Source of the DNA: Acorus gramineus
Lineage: Eukaryota; Streptophyta; Magnoliopsida; Acorales; Acoraceae
Direction: 5' to 3'
Length of the DNA: 64,000 nt
Assembly: GCA_030737835.1 (NCBI GenBank)
Contig: CM060851.1
Location: 10,716,154-10,780,153 of the forward strand
Positions within the stretch are counted from its first letter, which is position 1; every line of letters starts with the position of its first letter. The notes beneath the pieces were generated by a model. The model ran no database searches and had not been told where the DNA came from. It saw only the letters and a list, made by a program, of their open reading frames with translations. This document shows positions 47,062 through 59,024 of this stretch, piece after piece. The position numbers were made by a program, and so were the translations under genes.

Positions 47062-50000
47062 TGTTATGCCTGTGTCATTTGGAGCCATTTCGGTTAAGCC
47101 TTGGTCACATCTAGGTCATTTAGGGCATTTTTCCTTTTCGATTGGAGTCGCTAAAATTTTGAATTTTAGCCACCTGCGGGAGTTGGAGTAGTCTGATTGA
47201 AAATCTAACTGCATATTATGGGTCCTGGTACCGTTTTGTACTACCCATAAAAATTTCATCGAATTCCGGTAATGTTTTGAAAAATATGCAGTTCCGAATC
47301 GCATCCGGGTTTGGCTGTTACTGGATTGTCAAATGGAGACTTTGACCAATCAAAGTTGACTTTGTCAAGTCAATGGGTTTTGTTTGTTTCCTTGGTTGGG
47401 TTGACAAGGTCAAACGCCGCCCCCCCAAACCACCCACTTTTTGGGCATTAAACACCCTTTGAGAGTGAGAACTCTCTCTCTCCCTCTCCCTCCAACGTCC
47501 CTCTCTTTTCTCTCCCTTTTAGGCTTTCTTTAGTGAGTTTTAAAGAGAAAAACAAAATCAGCAAGTGAAGGAGAAGAAGAAGCACAAAAGGGGGTGCAAA
47601 GAAGATGATTAAGGTGTGTGTGTGTGTGCATTCATGTTGTTGTTGTTGTTGTTGATTCTCCTCTCCTTAGCTCCCTCTCATACCCCCCCTTTTTTTTGCA
47701 CCCCTGTTTTCAGCCATGAAGGGCTTGAGGAGATGCTGATGAGGTAGTGGTGGTGGTGGTGGTGGTTGAGGTGGTCGTGGGTGTGTCGAGAACCCCGCAT
47801 CTCCCAATTTCCCTCCCCCTGTTTCGGTAAGGCAGCTCTCTGTCTTTTAAAGATCTCAGTGAATCTAGTATTTAGAGGCATATTTTTAGGATTATGTCTT
47901 CATATGATATGATCATCTATGTGTCTAGTTGTTATATATGAAATTTGGGGTCATTATGATATCTGTGGTGTAAGTTAGAACCAGTTTTGCATGGCCTATC
48001 CAGATTCGCGTAGGAATTGACCTGCTTCTGGAAATAATTTATTTCGGGCATGTAAAGGAAAAATTAGGTTCTAATGTCTTCATGGATTATGATCCCAGCA
48101 TAACAGAGAATGTGCATGATTTATTGCATAAATTTTGGAAGTGTATTGGGTGCTGTGGAGACCAATTAGTAGGGCTGGTTGCAGCAGGTTTGGCAGTTTT
48201 GCTTGGTTGAGTGTCAAGGAGTTGTTTGCATGTGTCTTGGGTGATAATATGGAAGTATCAGGGGTTAGGGTCTTCATGAAGTAGGCTTATATGTGTGATA
48301 GGAGGTTCCATAATTTAATTATGGATCATTGGTTGTGTTTTGCAGATCTCGTAGACCGGACGCGCGGCGATCCGGGTATCGGTGAGTGGTTTGATCCAAC
48401 CCTTCGGGAAGCGTTGGATGCATGTAGTCGTGCGTCGCGCATCCGTTGGGCACCCTGACTATACTACTTAATTAGATAAGTAGTATGGTCATGTCTAACT
48501 CATAATATGTTAGATATCTTGCATGCTAGGCTTATATTGCATGTATTGTATCCATGTATGAATGATTGTATCGCATGCGCCCCTCTAGTATGGGCATGTA
48601 TTTCTGTAATGTGCATGGATGTATAGAATAGGCATGCCTTAGGTAGTATTGTAATACTACTCCCACTATATTAATTGGAATATCCAGCATGATTAAGTCT
48701 CGAGGGCGTGGTGTAGTTTTGCGCCCATGATAATGGGGCAAAGCTATGACCAACTTCAAGAGATGATGATCTCTCTCTCGCCCTCTCCCTCTGCACGAAC
48801 TGAGTAAGTAGATGCGATTTCCTACTCGACTTAGGTTCGTTTGGAATATTGGCATGCACCTGTTAGTGCGCGAGATCGCGCTTGACCCTTTCGTTTTAAG
48901 TTGGTGATATCCAACGCATGCTTAAGTAATGGCCATGTATGCATGTTGTATGATTTGTTGTTTATGATGTAAATCCATGTTAGGGAGTATCCCTATAATT
49001 ATTTGATAGGTTATCGTGCATGTAGTTCATGTACATAACTAAGATATAATTCCCTGGATATATATGCGCATGTTAAAACTGATTAGGCCTATCTGAAATA
49101 GGCGTGGGTATGACCCGTTGTCGGGTTGTACCTTATTAGTTAGAGCGCTAGCGATGTAATTGCCCCCGTGCATCCGAGCGATGCACTCATTTGGAATTCA
49201 GGAGAATTCATTATCTTATCGGTTTTGTTAAGCCGGTAGTTGTGGCATTAAGCTAGGCCTACCCGTGCTAGGCGTGTATATGAACCGCCTGTTGGGTTAT
49301 GTGCCTTAGGATTATTTCTATGTGAGAGAGCAGAGGCAACCCCCCTGTGTCCGAGCGACGCAACCGTGTGGGAGTGCAATAGTATTCGATATCATTGATA
49401 TGTGATTATCAAGAGTAGTTATTTTTTCATTGGGTTCGATGTTCGCTTTGTGAACATGGAGTGTTTCCTCCCAATGTCGTCTGTGTTGAAGCGCCCCGGG
49501 TTGTAGCTGTCCTGACAGAGGGCTCCCATCCGTAGGTACCACCGATGCGTTCGGAAGCGTACTGATCGTGGGAGTATACCAGGTAGAGGCTACCCGAGAG
49601 AGGGATAACGAATGATATTGCGAGCATGAAATCGTTCTCCCCTTCGTTGGATCCGATGTAGGAACTCCCCGGCGTTGGAAAAGCTGTCCTGACAGAGAGC
49701 TCCCATCCGTAGGTACCACTGATGCGTTTGGAAGCGTACTGATCGTGGGAGTATACCAGGTAGAGGCTACGTGGGGAAAGGGCTACCGGTGGACCAAGGG
49801 TGTAGAGCAGTCTAAGTCTCTTCCAAAAGTCCTATGTCACCTCTAAAGGGTGAGGGTGAGGATGAGGTGAAGACATGTCGCCGCGTGACCCATTCGTTGT
49901 TCGTCCGTTCCCATAGTTGTTGGGTCCGGTTGCGTATCGATGTTCAAAGACATCGTTGGGCAGTTATCCCGATGTAGATGATCCAGTAGGTTGTGTAGAC

Positions 50001-50734
50001 TAGTAATTCCAGGTCTCTTCGACCAACGGTATGGTCTGTCCCAACCAAGAGTCTCCCTCCGGGAGTGAGGGTGAGGGTGAGGTTGGTGATTCAGTAGTGT
50101 TGTGTGGACCAGTAATTCCGCGTCTCTTCGACCAACGGTATGGTCTCTCCCCAAAAGTCCCAAGAGTCTTCCTCCGGGAGTGAGGGTGAGGGTGAGGTTG
50201 GTCATGCCGCCGCGTGACCTTGTTATCCATTGGGTTTCCACCCATGTTTTTCCTTGAAAGGAAATTGTTTTAGTATTGAACTGTTATATGGTGATTGGTT
50301 TCCAGCAACTCACTGAGCTTGTAGCTCACCCCTCGCATACTGTTTCTTTTCAGGGGCAGTGTTGGGCGTGGAGCTGGAGCTTTTCTGTGGCGTGGTCTTT
50401 TGGGCATGGAGCGTTCTTCCGGCGGGTGGCGAGTGCGAGGCTGTCAGCAGTCCTAGAGTCATTTTTATGTATTGTAAATCGTGCATGTGGCACAGGTTGT
50501 ATTTTATTTGGACTAGGCTTGGCTCTCACGGGACAGTGATTGTGTATTCGAGTCTGTAATAATGTTTTTGGTTTACAGACATTGTTGATATCTTATGCTT
50601 CTGCTTTTCAGTCAGTTATCATTATCTTTGCTTTGCCACCTTGTGTGTTGTTGTAGGAGTCTTTGTTGATCTCAGGTATTGATAGCTGATATTTTGTTAT
50701 TGCCACGTCTCGGGGACCGCCCTAGGGCGTGACA
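47062..50734 (+). repeat. Family 1b 5' LTR, 3673 bp
   Basis: Starts TGTTATGCCTGTGTCATTTG and ends CCCTAGGGCGTGACA. In order it carries conserved start modules, a GTT/GTG repeat block, donor-like CG/GTAAGGCAGCT (about 47828), about 0.5 kb of AT-rich spacer where family 1a and 2 have the CpG-rich tract, a 36-bp exon-like box (48346-48381), two 'gggctcccatccgtagg' units, GGTGAGGGTGAGG repeats, and acceptor-like 'tttcttttcag' (to 50353). Confidence 0.88.
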
Positions 50735-50739
50735 AAAGT

Positions 50740-50751
50740 TGGTATCAGAGC
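50740..50751 (+). promoter_or_regulatory. Primer-binding site, initiator-Met tRNA type
   Basis: TGGTATCAGAGC, five bases after the 5' LTR end at 50734. The same site, in the other orientation, is found in family 1a. Confidence 0.9.
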
Positions 50752-53468
50752 CTGGTCCTGTCAGAGCCTAAGTCTAGTCGTATAGATGATGAGTTGTAGG
50801 ATTGTCATCCGAGTACTCTTGTTTTAGAAGTTATCTTAGGTTGCTGACATGCCTCCTCGCATCCGTTGACGTGGACGTGACCCCCTTGGACCCACCCTTA
50901 AGTTGTCGACTGGGTCGACTGAACAGGGTCAGTTGTTGGATCCCTTGTTGCGGGATTAAGGCTTGGGTAGGAGATTCCATCCAGTAGTATGATAGTGATG
51001 AATTGCTTGCAATTTCTAAAATATGGATTGCGTCTCAAAAATGGAGCTTCTTTCCCGTGCATCGGTATTGCTGGTAACCATGCAGTTCGCGTGCGGTGCC
51101 AGTTTCAAGTTTTGAGGATGTGGCATATTGCTCATTATGGGGTGATGTCTTCTTCTAGCCTTCCTACTCAGGATTAAGGGGCCTTGCGGGGTCATCGTTG
51201 AGACCCGGGCTAGGGTACTCCGTGTTCCTTGTTTGGTTGTCAGGATATCCTATATCGGGACCTCATAGTGCCCTCCCAAGGTTTCTTTTCCCAGTCAAGG
51301 AATACCTTTGAAGCATCTATTAGATGATTGATTTTTCCTCTCACTTGGAAGGTGTTGTAACGAGTGGTGATGCGTACGATCGGGATTGGGTGCATCCTAT
51401 TATAGCTTGGTGGGCGATTGCTTATGGACTGGGTTCGATAGTGGCATCTGGAGTTGCTTCGATATATCATTGTGCGTTGTAGCTGCCCAGTTGAGGCCAG
51501 AGCCCTGTGAGGTGCTCCAAGATACTATGCTTGTTGGTGCGCCCATATGGCAGAGATAGTGGGCTTGGGAGGCTACCAGGTAGAGGCCACACCGGGAGAG
51601 TGCTACTGGATGATGTCGAGAGCGTGGACTCCCTGTGATGAATCTGCCCATGGAGTGTAGGATGCTGGAGTTCCAATGGTTATAGTTGAGCGACCTATCT
51701 CTGGCGGCATGTGAAGCACAGTTGTGGATACTGTCGTGTTTTGCCCCACATTGGTCACAAATGAGGAGGCGCGATGCTAACGTTCGTGATGGGACTCAAC
51801 CGCCTTATCAGATAGATGACGTCGCATAGGCATTGTCGAGGTTCGACGACCCCCCTTATTGCGTGTCTTGTGGATTAAGTGCGGTTGAGCGGCTTACCAA
51901 GCGTGTAAGTGTCATCATGAGCGCTAGCCATGCTCGAGGAGCAGATTCTTGACTTAATTGTTCGAGGTGTTGTTTTGATCTTCCCGTGAGGGTTGAAGAT
52001 CAGGTACCCCTTGCTGTGAATTGATGATCTATTTGACCAGCTCTAGGAGCGAGTGTCTGCTGTTAGATCGATCTTCGCACAAGGGTACCACAAGTTGGTG
52101 ATCCCGGAGTTAGACATCCTGTAGATGGCCTTTCATGACCGTTTCAGGCACTACGAGTTCTAAGTACTGTCGTCGGGGTTGACGAATGCGCCAGATGCCT
52201 TCGTGGATCTCAGAAGTTTTATTGGTCCTCTGTGGACTACTTTGGGGTAGTCTTCATTGAGATTGCTAGTGGTGCGATGAAAAGGCGATATGGGTGACCT
52301 TGTTTCCCCAGGTTGGCATGCCCTCAGGCAAAGTTTGAGAATCATCGCGTTGGAAAGCGTCAGTCCATGGAGATTCCTCAGTGGACGTGGGAGTGGGTTA
52401 TCAGGGATTGTTGCGGACTCGCTAATGTCACGTTTGGGTCACGACGCCGTCTAGGTGATCATTGACCGACCGACTAAGTCCGCGCTTCCCTCCCTAATCT
52501 GACTGATTGAGTCTCTGGACGCCTTGACGTGGGTTTTCACCTTCGCGATTGTTCATCTTCATGACACTCCGGTCAGCGCTATTTTCGGTTGAGACGCGAG
52601 GGTTACTTTGAGGTTGTGGCGCAGCCTTGGCAGGCTTTGGCGCCTGCCTCCATTTAAGTATAGCGTTTCATCACCGATGGACAGCCAGACAAAGAGGACG
52701 ATTCACACCTTGGAGGACATGCTAAGTACCTGCGTGCTCGATGTTAAGGGCAGTTGGGTGAGGCACCACCCATTTGTTGGGGTACGCCTGCAAGAAGACT
52801 GCCATTTGAGCATCTAGATGGATCTGAAAAAGGCACTCTACAGGCGCAGTTTTATACCTCCCTTGTGTTGGGACGGTTGAGGAGCGCCAGTTGGAGGGGC
52901 CACAAGTTATTTATTTGACCTTGTAGTGGCCAGGTTGGTTCATGTGTGTATCCGCACCTCCCAGAATCGACAGAAGGGCTACGCAGGTCATCGTTGCCAG
53001 GAGCTTACCTTCGGGTTTGGCGACTATGTTTTCCTGAAGGTGTCCCAGTTTAAGGGGATTCTCTGTTTCGACGTTCGGGGCAAGCTGAGTTGGCTCTTTA
53101 ATGGAATGTTTCTCGTAATTGAGTTGATTGGGGAGGTGGCTTGTCATGTAGCTTTTCCCCCACAGCTGGCTCATGCCCACGACGTCGTTCTTGTCTCATG
53201 GCTGAGGCGTTATGTCCACGATCCTGCTCATGTCATTATGTTCGACCGTCTAATCCTCGAGCTGGATTTGTCATTCGTGGAGCAGTGGATCGAGGTCAAA
53301 GACCATCATGAGAAGTGGCTCCATGCTAAGACCATTCCTCTGATTAGAGTGTGTCGGTAGCGCCAGTCTTGTGCATAGACCACTTGGAAGCAAAAGGTCT
53401 ATGCGTGATACTTGCTACATTTGGTCTTCCCTTTGGGTTTCCTTAAATTTCGAGGACTAAATTTCCTA

Positions 53469-53483
53469 AGGGGGGGGGGAGAA
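53469..53483 (+). promoter_or_regulatory. Polypurine tract of family 1b
   Basis: A run of G ending in AGAA directly before the 3' LTR start TGTTATGCC. A second copy of this boundary precedes the 5' LTR (47050-47061). Confidence 0.85.
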
Positions 53484-56400
53484 TGTTATGCCTGTGTCAT
53501 TTGGAGCCATTTCGGTTAAGCCTTGGTCACATCTAGGTCATTTAGGGCCTTTTTCTTTTTCGATCGGAGTCGCTAAAATTTTGACTTTTAGCCACTTGCG
53601 GGAGTTGGAGTACTCTGATTGAAAATCTAACTGCATATTATGGGTCCTGGTACCGTTTTGTACTACCATAAAAATTTCTTCGAATTCTGGTAACGTTTTG
53701 AAAAATATGCAGTTCCGAATAGCATTTGGGTTTGGCCGTTACTGGATTTTCAAATGGAGACTTTGACCAGTCAAATGGAGACTTTGACCAATCAAAGTTG
53801 ACTTTGTGAAGTCAATGGGTTTTGTTTGTTTCCTTGGTTGGGTTGACAAGGTCAACCCCCCCCCCCCCAACCACCCACTTTTTGGGCATTAAACACCCTT
53901 TGAGAGTGAGAACTCTCTCTCTCCCTCTCCCTCCAACGTCCCTCTCTTTTCTCTCCCTTTTAGGCTTTCTTTAGTGAGTTTTAAAGAGAAACAAAATCAG
54001 CAAGTGAAGGAGAAGAAGAAGCACAAAAGGGGGTGCAAAGAAGATGATTAAGGTGTGTGTGTGTGTGCATTCATGTTGTTGTTGTTGTTGATTCTCCTCT
54101 CCTTAGCTCCCTCTCATACCCCCCCTTTTTTTTTGCACCCCTGTTTTCAGCCATGAAGGGCTTGAGGAGATGCTGATGAGGTAGTGGTGGTGGTGGTGGT
54201 GGTTGAGGTGGTCGTGGGTGTGTCGAGAACCCCGCATCTCCCCATTTCCCTCCCCCTGTTTCGGTAAGGCAGCTCTCTGTCTTTTAAAGATCTCAGTGAA
54301 TCTAGTATTTAGAGGCATATTTTTAGGATTATGTCTTCATATGATATGATCATCTATGTGTCTAGTTGTTATATATGAAATTTGGGGTCATTATGATATC
54401 TGTGGTATAAGTTAGAACCAGTTTTGCATGGCCTGTCCAGATTCGCGTAGGAATTGACCTGCTTCTGGAAATAATTTATTTCGGGCTTGTAAAGGAAAAA
54501 TTAGGTTCTAATGTCTTTATGGATTATGATCCCAGCATATCAGAGAATGTGCATGATTTATTTCATAATTTTTGGAAGTGTATTGGGTGCTGTGGAGACC
54601 AATTAGTAGGGCTGGTTGCAGCAGGTTTGGCAGTTTTGCTTGGTTGAGTGTCAAGGAGTTGTTTGCATGTGTCTTGGGTGATAATATGGAAGTATCAGGG
54701 GTTAGGGTCTTCATGAAGTAGGCTTATATGTGTGATAGGAGGTTCCATAATTTAATTATGGATCATTGGTTGTGTTTTGCAGATCTCGTAGACCGGACGC
54801 GTGGCGATCCAGGTATCGGTGAGTGGTTTGATCCAACCCTTCGGGAAGCGTTGGATGCACGTAGTCGTGCGTCGCGCATCCGTTGGGCACCCTGACTATA
54901 CTACTTAATTAGATAAGTAGTATGGTCATGTCTAACTCATAATATGTTAGATATCTTGCATGCTAGGCTTATATTGCATGTATTGTATCCATGTATGAAT
55001 GATTGTATCGCATGCGCCCCTCTAGTATGGGCATGTATTTCTATAATGTGCATGGATGTATAGAATAGGCATGCCTTGGGTAGTATTGTAATACTACTCC
55101 CACTATATTAATTGGAATATCCAGCATGATTAAGTCTCGAGGGCGTGGTGTAGTTTTGCGCCCATGATAATGGGGCAAAGCTATGACCAACTTCAAGAGA
55201 TGATGATCTCTCTCTCGCCCTCTCCCTCTGCATGAACTGAGTAAGTAGATGCGATTTCCTACTCGACTCAGGTTCGTTTGGAATATTGGCATGCACCTGT
55301 TAGTGTGCGAGATCGCGCTTGACCCTTTCGTTTTAAGTTGGTGATATCCAACGCATGCTTAAGTAATGGCCATGTATGCATGTTGTATGATTTGTTGTTT
55401 ATGATGTAAATCCATGTTAGGGAGTATCCCTATAATTATTTGATAGGTTATCGTGCATGTAGTTCATGTACATAACTAAGATATAATTCTCCTGGATATA
55501 TATGCGCATGTTAAAACTGATTAGGCCTATCTGAAATAGGCGTGGGTATGACCCGTTGTCGGGTTGTACCTTATTAGTTAGAGCGCTAGCGATGTAATTG
55601 CCCCCGTGCATCCGAGCGATGCACTCATTTGGAATTCAGGAGAATTCATTATCTTATCGGTTTTGTTAAGCCGGTAGTTGTGGCATTAAGCTAGGCCTAC
55701 CGGTGCTAGGCGTGTATATGAACCGCCTGTTGGGTTATGTGCCTTGGGATTATTTCTATGTGAGAGTGCAGAGGCAACCCCCTTGTGTTCGAGCGACGCA
55801 ACCGTGTGGGAGTACAATAGTATTCGATATCATTGATATGTGATTATCGAGAGTAGTTGTTTTTCCTTTGGGTTCGCTGTTCGCTTTGCGAACATGGAGT
55901 GTTTCCTCCCAATGTCGTCTGTGTTGAAGCGCCCCGGGTTGTAGCTGTCCTGACAGAGGGCTCCCATCCGTAGGTACCACCGATGCGTTCGGAAGCGTAC
56001 TGATCGTGGGAGTATACCAGGTAGAGGCTACCCGAGAGAGGGATAACGAATGATATTGCGAGCATGAAATCGTTCTCCCCTTCGTTGGATCCGATGTAGG
56101 AACTCCCCGGCGTTGGAAAAGCTGTCCTGACAGAGGGCTCCCATCCGTAGGTACCACCGATGCGTTCGGAAGCGTACTGATCGTGGGAGTATACCAGGTA
56201 GAGGCTACGTGGGGAAAGGGCTACCGGTGGACCAAGGGTGTAGAGCAGTCTAAGTCTCTTCCAAAAGTCCTATGTCACCTCTAAAGGGTGAGGGTGAGGA
56301 TGAGGTGAAGACACGTCGCCGCGTGACCCATTCGTTGTTCGTCCGTTCCCATAGTTGTTGGGTCCGGTTGCGTATCGATGTTCAAAGACATCGTTGGGCA

Positions 56401-57182
56401 GTTATCCCGATGTAGATGATCCAGTAGCGTTGTGTAGACCAGTAATTCCGGGTCTCTTCGACCAACGGTATGGTCTCTCCCCAAGAGACCCAAGAGTCTC
56501 CCTCCGGGAGTGAGGGTGAGGGTGAGGTTGGTGATTCAGTAGTGTTGTGTGGACCAGTAATTCCGCGTCTCTTCAACCAACGGTATGGTCTCTCCCCAAA
56601 AGTCCCAAGAGTCTTCCTCCGGGAGTGAGGGTGAGGGTGAGGTTGGTCATGCCGCCGCGTGACCTTGTTATCCATTGGGTTTCCACCCATGTTTTTCCTT
56701 AAAAGGAAATTGTTTTAGTATTGAACTGTTATATGGTGATTGGTTTCCAGCAACTCACTGAGCTTGTAGCTCACCCCTCGCATACTGTTTCTTTTCAGGG
56801 GCAGTGTTGGGCGTGGAGCTGGAGCTTTTCTGTGGTGTGGTCTTTTGGGCGTGGAGCGTTCTTCCAGCGGGTGGCGAGTGCGAGGCTGTCAGCAATCCTA
56901 GAGTCATTTTTATGTATTGTAAATCGTGCATGTGTCACAGGTTGTATTTTATTTGGACTAGGCTTGGCTCTCTGGGGACAGTGATTATGTATTCGAGTTT
57001 GTAATAATGTTTTTGGTTTACAGACATTGTTGATATCTTATGCTTTCGCTTTTCAGTCAGTTATCATTATCTTTGCTTTGCCACTTTGTGTGTTGTTGTA
57101 GGAGTCTTTGTTGACCACATGTTTTGATAGTTGATATTTCGTTATTGCCACGTCTCGGGGACGACCGCCTTGGGGCGTGACA
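53484..57182 (+). repeat. Family 1b 3' LTR, 3699 bp
   Basis: Same order and ends as 47062-50734, including the exon-like box at 54783-54818. Ends TTGGGGCGTGACA. Reading frames inside it on both strands are repeated in every LTR copy and are not genes. Confidence 0.88.
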
Positions 57183-57390
57183 CAACCACACCGGCAAGAA
57201 GCGTTGCAACGGGTGGAGCACGTCGCGGTTCCTCCAATCCAAGTAGCTCCCACCACGATCGGTCCGGATACTCCATCACCTGGGAGATGTCATCCATCGT
57301 CACCTCCTTGACCTCCGGCCTGGGGGCATCCACCATCGGCTTTCGAGGGCGACACAAGTGGCGATGGAACGAATCCCAACCATCTGGCAT
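57183..57390 (-). other. Antisense ORF middle part, next to family 1b
   Basis: About 70 codons on the minus strand (MPDGWDSFHRHLCRPRKPMV, VTMDDISQVMEYPDRSWWEL) lie downstream of the gypsy-type-domain frame at 57424-57963 and are cut by the LTR end at 57182. The continuation is probably 46567-46995. No named domain. Confidence 0.45.
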
Positions 57391-57423
57391 CCAAGGACCC
57401 CGGACCCGAATCTGGCGACTCTC

Positions 57424-57963
57424 CTAGTCGTGGATATCACCCCGAGCCATGCCAAGGACACGCTCTGGCGCTCTGGCCTGGCGCGAGATGTAGAAGGACA
57501 AGGACCGTCCGGAAGATGAAGCCTTGACTTGATAGATCCAGCGGATCTCAGTCAAGCTCAGTTCAACCCCAGCCCTCTTTCCCAACGCAACCACACACAT
57601 CAAGATGCGGTTCACATTGGGAACAACTGAGGCGGGGTGGAGGCCGAAGAAGTCAAGAAACTCTGCCACCAACTGTGGTAGAGGAAGAGAAAGACCCCCA
57701 TCCTTGAAATAGCTGGGGTGGAGGAGAATGGAGTCAAGATAGAGAGTGGGGACCTCATCCTCGGCCAACTCGTCAATCGCGAAGCTTGACGAGATGCCCA
57801 ACTCTCTGTGGAGGGCTGCGGCAATGGTAGTTTTCTCCATGATAGCGGCGATATACATGGAGTTCTCAAAAATCAGAAGGAAGATGCGAGGTGGGATGAG
57901 GAGCGCCTCCCTCTCATCCCCCTTAAATATCGTTGAAGCGACGCCTCGAGAAGATGGCAGCAC
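57424..57963 (-). CDS. Antisense 'putative gypsy-type transposon' domain ORF, copy 2
   Basis: 179 codons, open throughout. The core LSLPLPQLVAEFLDFFGLHP, then VVPNVNRILMCVVALGKRAG and LSLTEIRWIYQV, matches the plant domain called 'putative gypsy type transposon' (Transposase_28): a short, helical, often antisense extra ORF of Tat-lineage elements with unknown role. It lies about 0.26 kb before a polypurine-like tract and an LTR-like sequence on the plus strand, the same layout as the PMD region before the LTR at 43167. The family 1b insertion has separated it from its tail. The Met at 57963 is the first of the open frame; the true start may differ. Confidence 0.65.
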   Translation of the reverse strand: MLPSSRGVASTIFKGDEREALLIPPRIFLLIFENSMYIAAIMEKTTIAAALHRELGISSSFAIDELAEDEVPTLYLDSILLHPSYFKDGGLSLPLPQLVAEFLDFFGLHPASVVPNVNRILMCVVALGKRAGVELSLTEIRWIYQVKASSSGRSLSFYISRQARAPERVLGMARGDIHD

Positions 57964-58227
57964 TTATTCACTGCAGATATCAAGGAAGCAATCAATGCCA
58001 ATAAAAAGGGGTTTCATGAAAACCGAAGAGGCGCTGACGTGTGGATGTTCCAAACATCACAGGAGGCCACGCGCCATTAATGCTGACACGGCAAATCAGC
58101 CGCCCGAATCCTGAACGGATCAGAGAATCCCGAGGAAACAGGCGAGTAGATCTTTGACCCCCCGAGAAGGGTGAAATGCGAGATGATTTTTCATATCTCC
58201 TGCTCTCTCAACAATTCAAGAAAACAG
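57964..58227. other. Leader of the antisense ORF
   Basis: No gene. On the minus strand this is upstream of the ORF ending at 57424; on the plus strand it runs to a polypurine-like tract. Confidence 0.4.
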
Positions 58228-58831
58228 AAAAGGGGGCATCTATGGAGGTAAAAATCTGCACTAGAACACGTGTCAAGACGAGACGAACATGGGCTATCTG
58301 ACTTGAGGCCCACAAAGACCCGATCCAGGTCGGGCAATCTTATGATGATGTCTTCAAATGTGCGGGCACGACTTGACTAAGGGTCTGTCACCTCGGGCAG
58401 TCTAAGGCACGACCAGACATGAGGTCTGGTCGGTCGACCTTACTCCTCGCAGACATACTGTGAGACGTACAAGCAAGTACATCAAGAGACCCCGAGCAGA
58501 ATGGAGAAACGGTCAGAAAACCACTAACAGATGTAACTGCCAAGTTGCACTTAAGGTCCACTACCAGCAGAACGTGGGTAATCAAGGGCTGACGTGGAGC
58601 ATAAATACTGGGGATGTTTCCCTGGAAAAAGGCCCACTAAACACTTAGTGGCAAGGCAGTTACAAGGGTAAAAAAGGAACTACGTGTTACTTGATCCCCA
58701 AGGGGTACATAGGCAGCCTATAAAGAGGTCGCGCGACAACACTCTAAAGGCCCAGTCTAGCACAGTCAGTCATTGAGTAAAAATATAGTCACAAATTCTT
58801 ATTTTTGAGGTTTACCGCAAAGTGATCTACA
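58228..58831 (+). repeat. Candidate Tat 3' LTR with polypurine tract
   Basis: GAAAAGGGGGCATC (58228-58240) looks like a polypurine tract; the LTR would start TATGGAGGTAAAAATC at 58241 and could end near 58831 (agtgatctaca). A TATA-like CTATAAAGAGG lies at about 58720, and 'gcataaatactgg' at about 58598. Length (about 590 bp) and order fit a small Tat-type LTR, but neither end is proven and no partner is in the window. Confidence 0.35.
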
Positions 58832-59024
58832 AATTTAACTAGAGGGGGAAATATCCACCTCATTTTTAATCTATGTTATTGAAATAAAAATAATATAATA
58901 GTATAACTTTAAAAAATATTTATATAAGTCACATTATGCCCCTTTTATAAAAACTTGGCTCCATCACTTGTTGTGTGGAGACCTTTGGCTCCTCTACTAT
59001 AATGAAGAAGACTTTTCTTTTATT
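58832..59024. other. AT-rich DNA after the BRL pseudogene
   Basis: On the minus strand this follows the stop of the BRL copy; AATAAA (about 59017-59022) directly after the stop could serve as a poly(A) signal. No sequence resembling a receptor kinase is present where the kinase exon should continue. Confidence 0.5.

Larger units (their letters stand above)
50735..53483 (+). mobile_element. Family 1b internal region
   Basis: Begins AAAGT then the primer-binding site. An early frame start 'atgcctcctcgcatccg' (about 50849) corresponds to MPPRIR, a common gag start in plant gypsy elements. The 115-bp cassette shared with family 2 LTRs lies at 51177-51305. About 52608-52817 has 'SSPMDSQTKRTIHTLEDMLS' (integrase core) and 52926-53360 the integrase tail (FGDYVFLKVSQFKG, IGEVACHVAFPPQL, HDVVLVSWLRRYVHD). 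Between these, protease and RT are not recognisable. It is broken many times; a fossil. Confidence 0.8.
46996..57182 (+). mobile_element. LTR retrotransposon family 1b (Ty3/gypsy)
   Basis: The order is a 66-bp end of an internal region with its own polypurine tract (46996-47061), LTR (47062-50734), internal region (50735-53483), LTR (53484-57182). The primer-binding site is at 50740-50751 and the polypurine tract just before 53484. LTRs are about 3.7 kb and very similar to each other by eye, so the copy is young. The 2.75-kb internal region is a broken relative of family 1a's, with integrase remains and many breaks. It sits between the two halves of an antisense Tat ORF region. Confidence 0.87.

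Noticed and set aside
50740-50751. tRNA gene suggested by the tRNA-like 12-mer
   Set aside because: Only the 3'-end complement is present at the LTR edge, which is a primer-binding site and not a tRNA gene.
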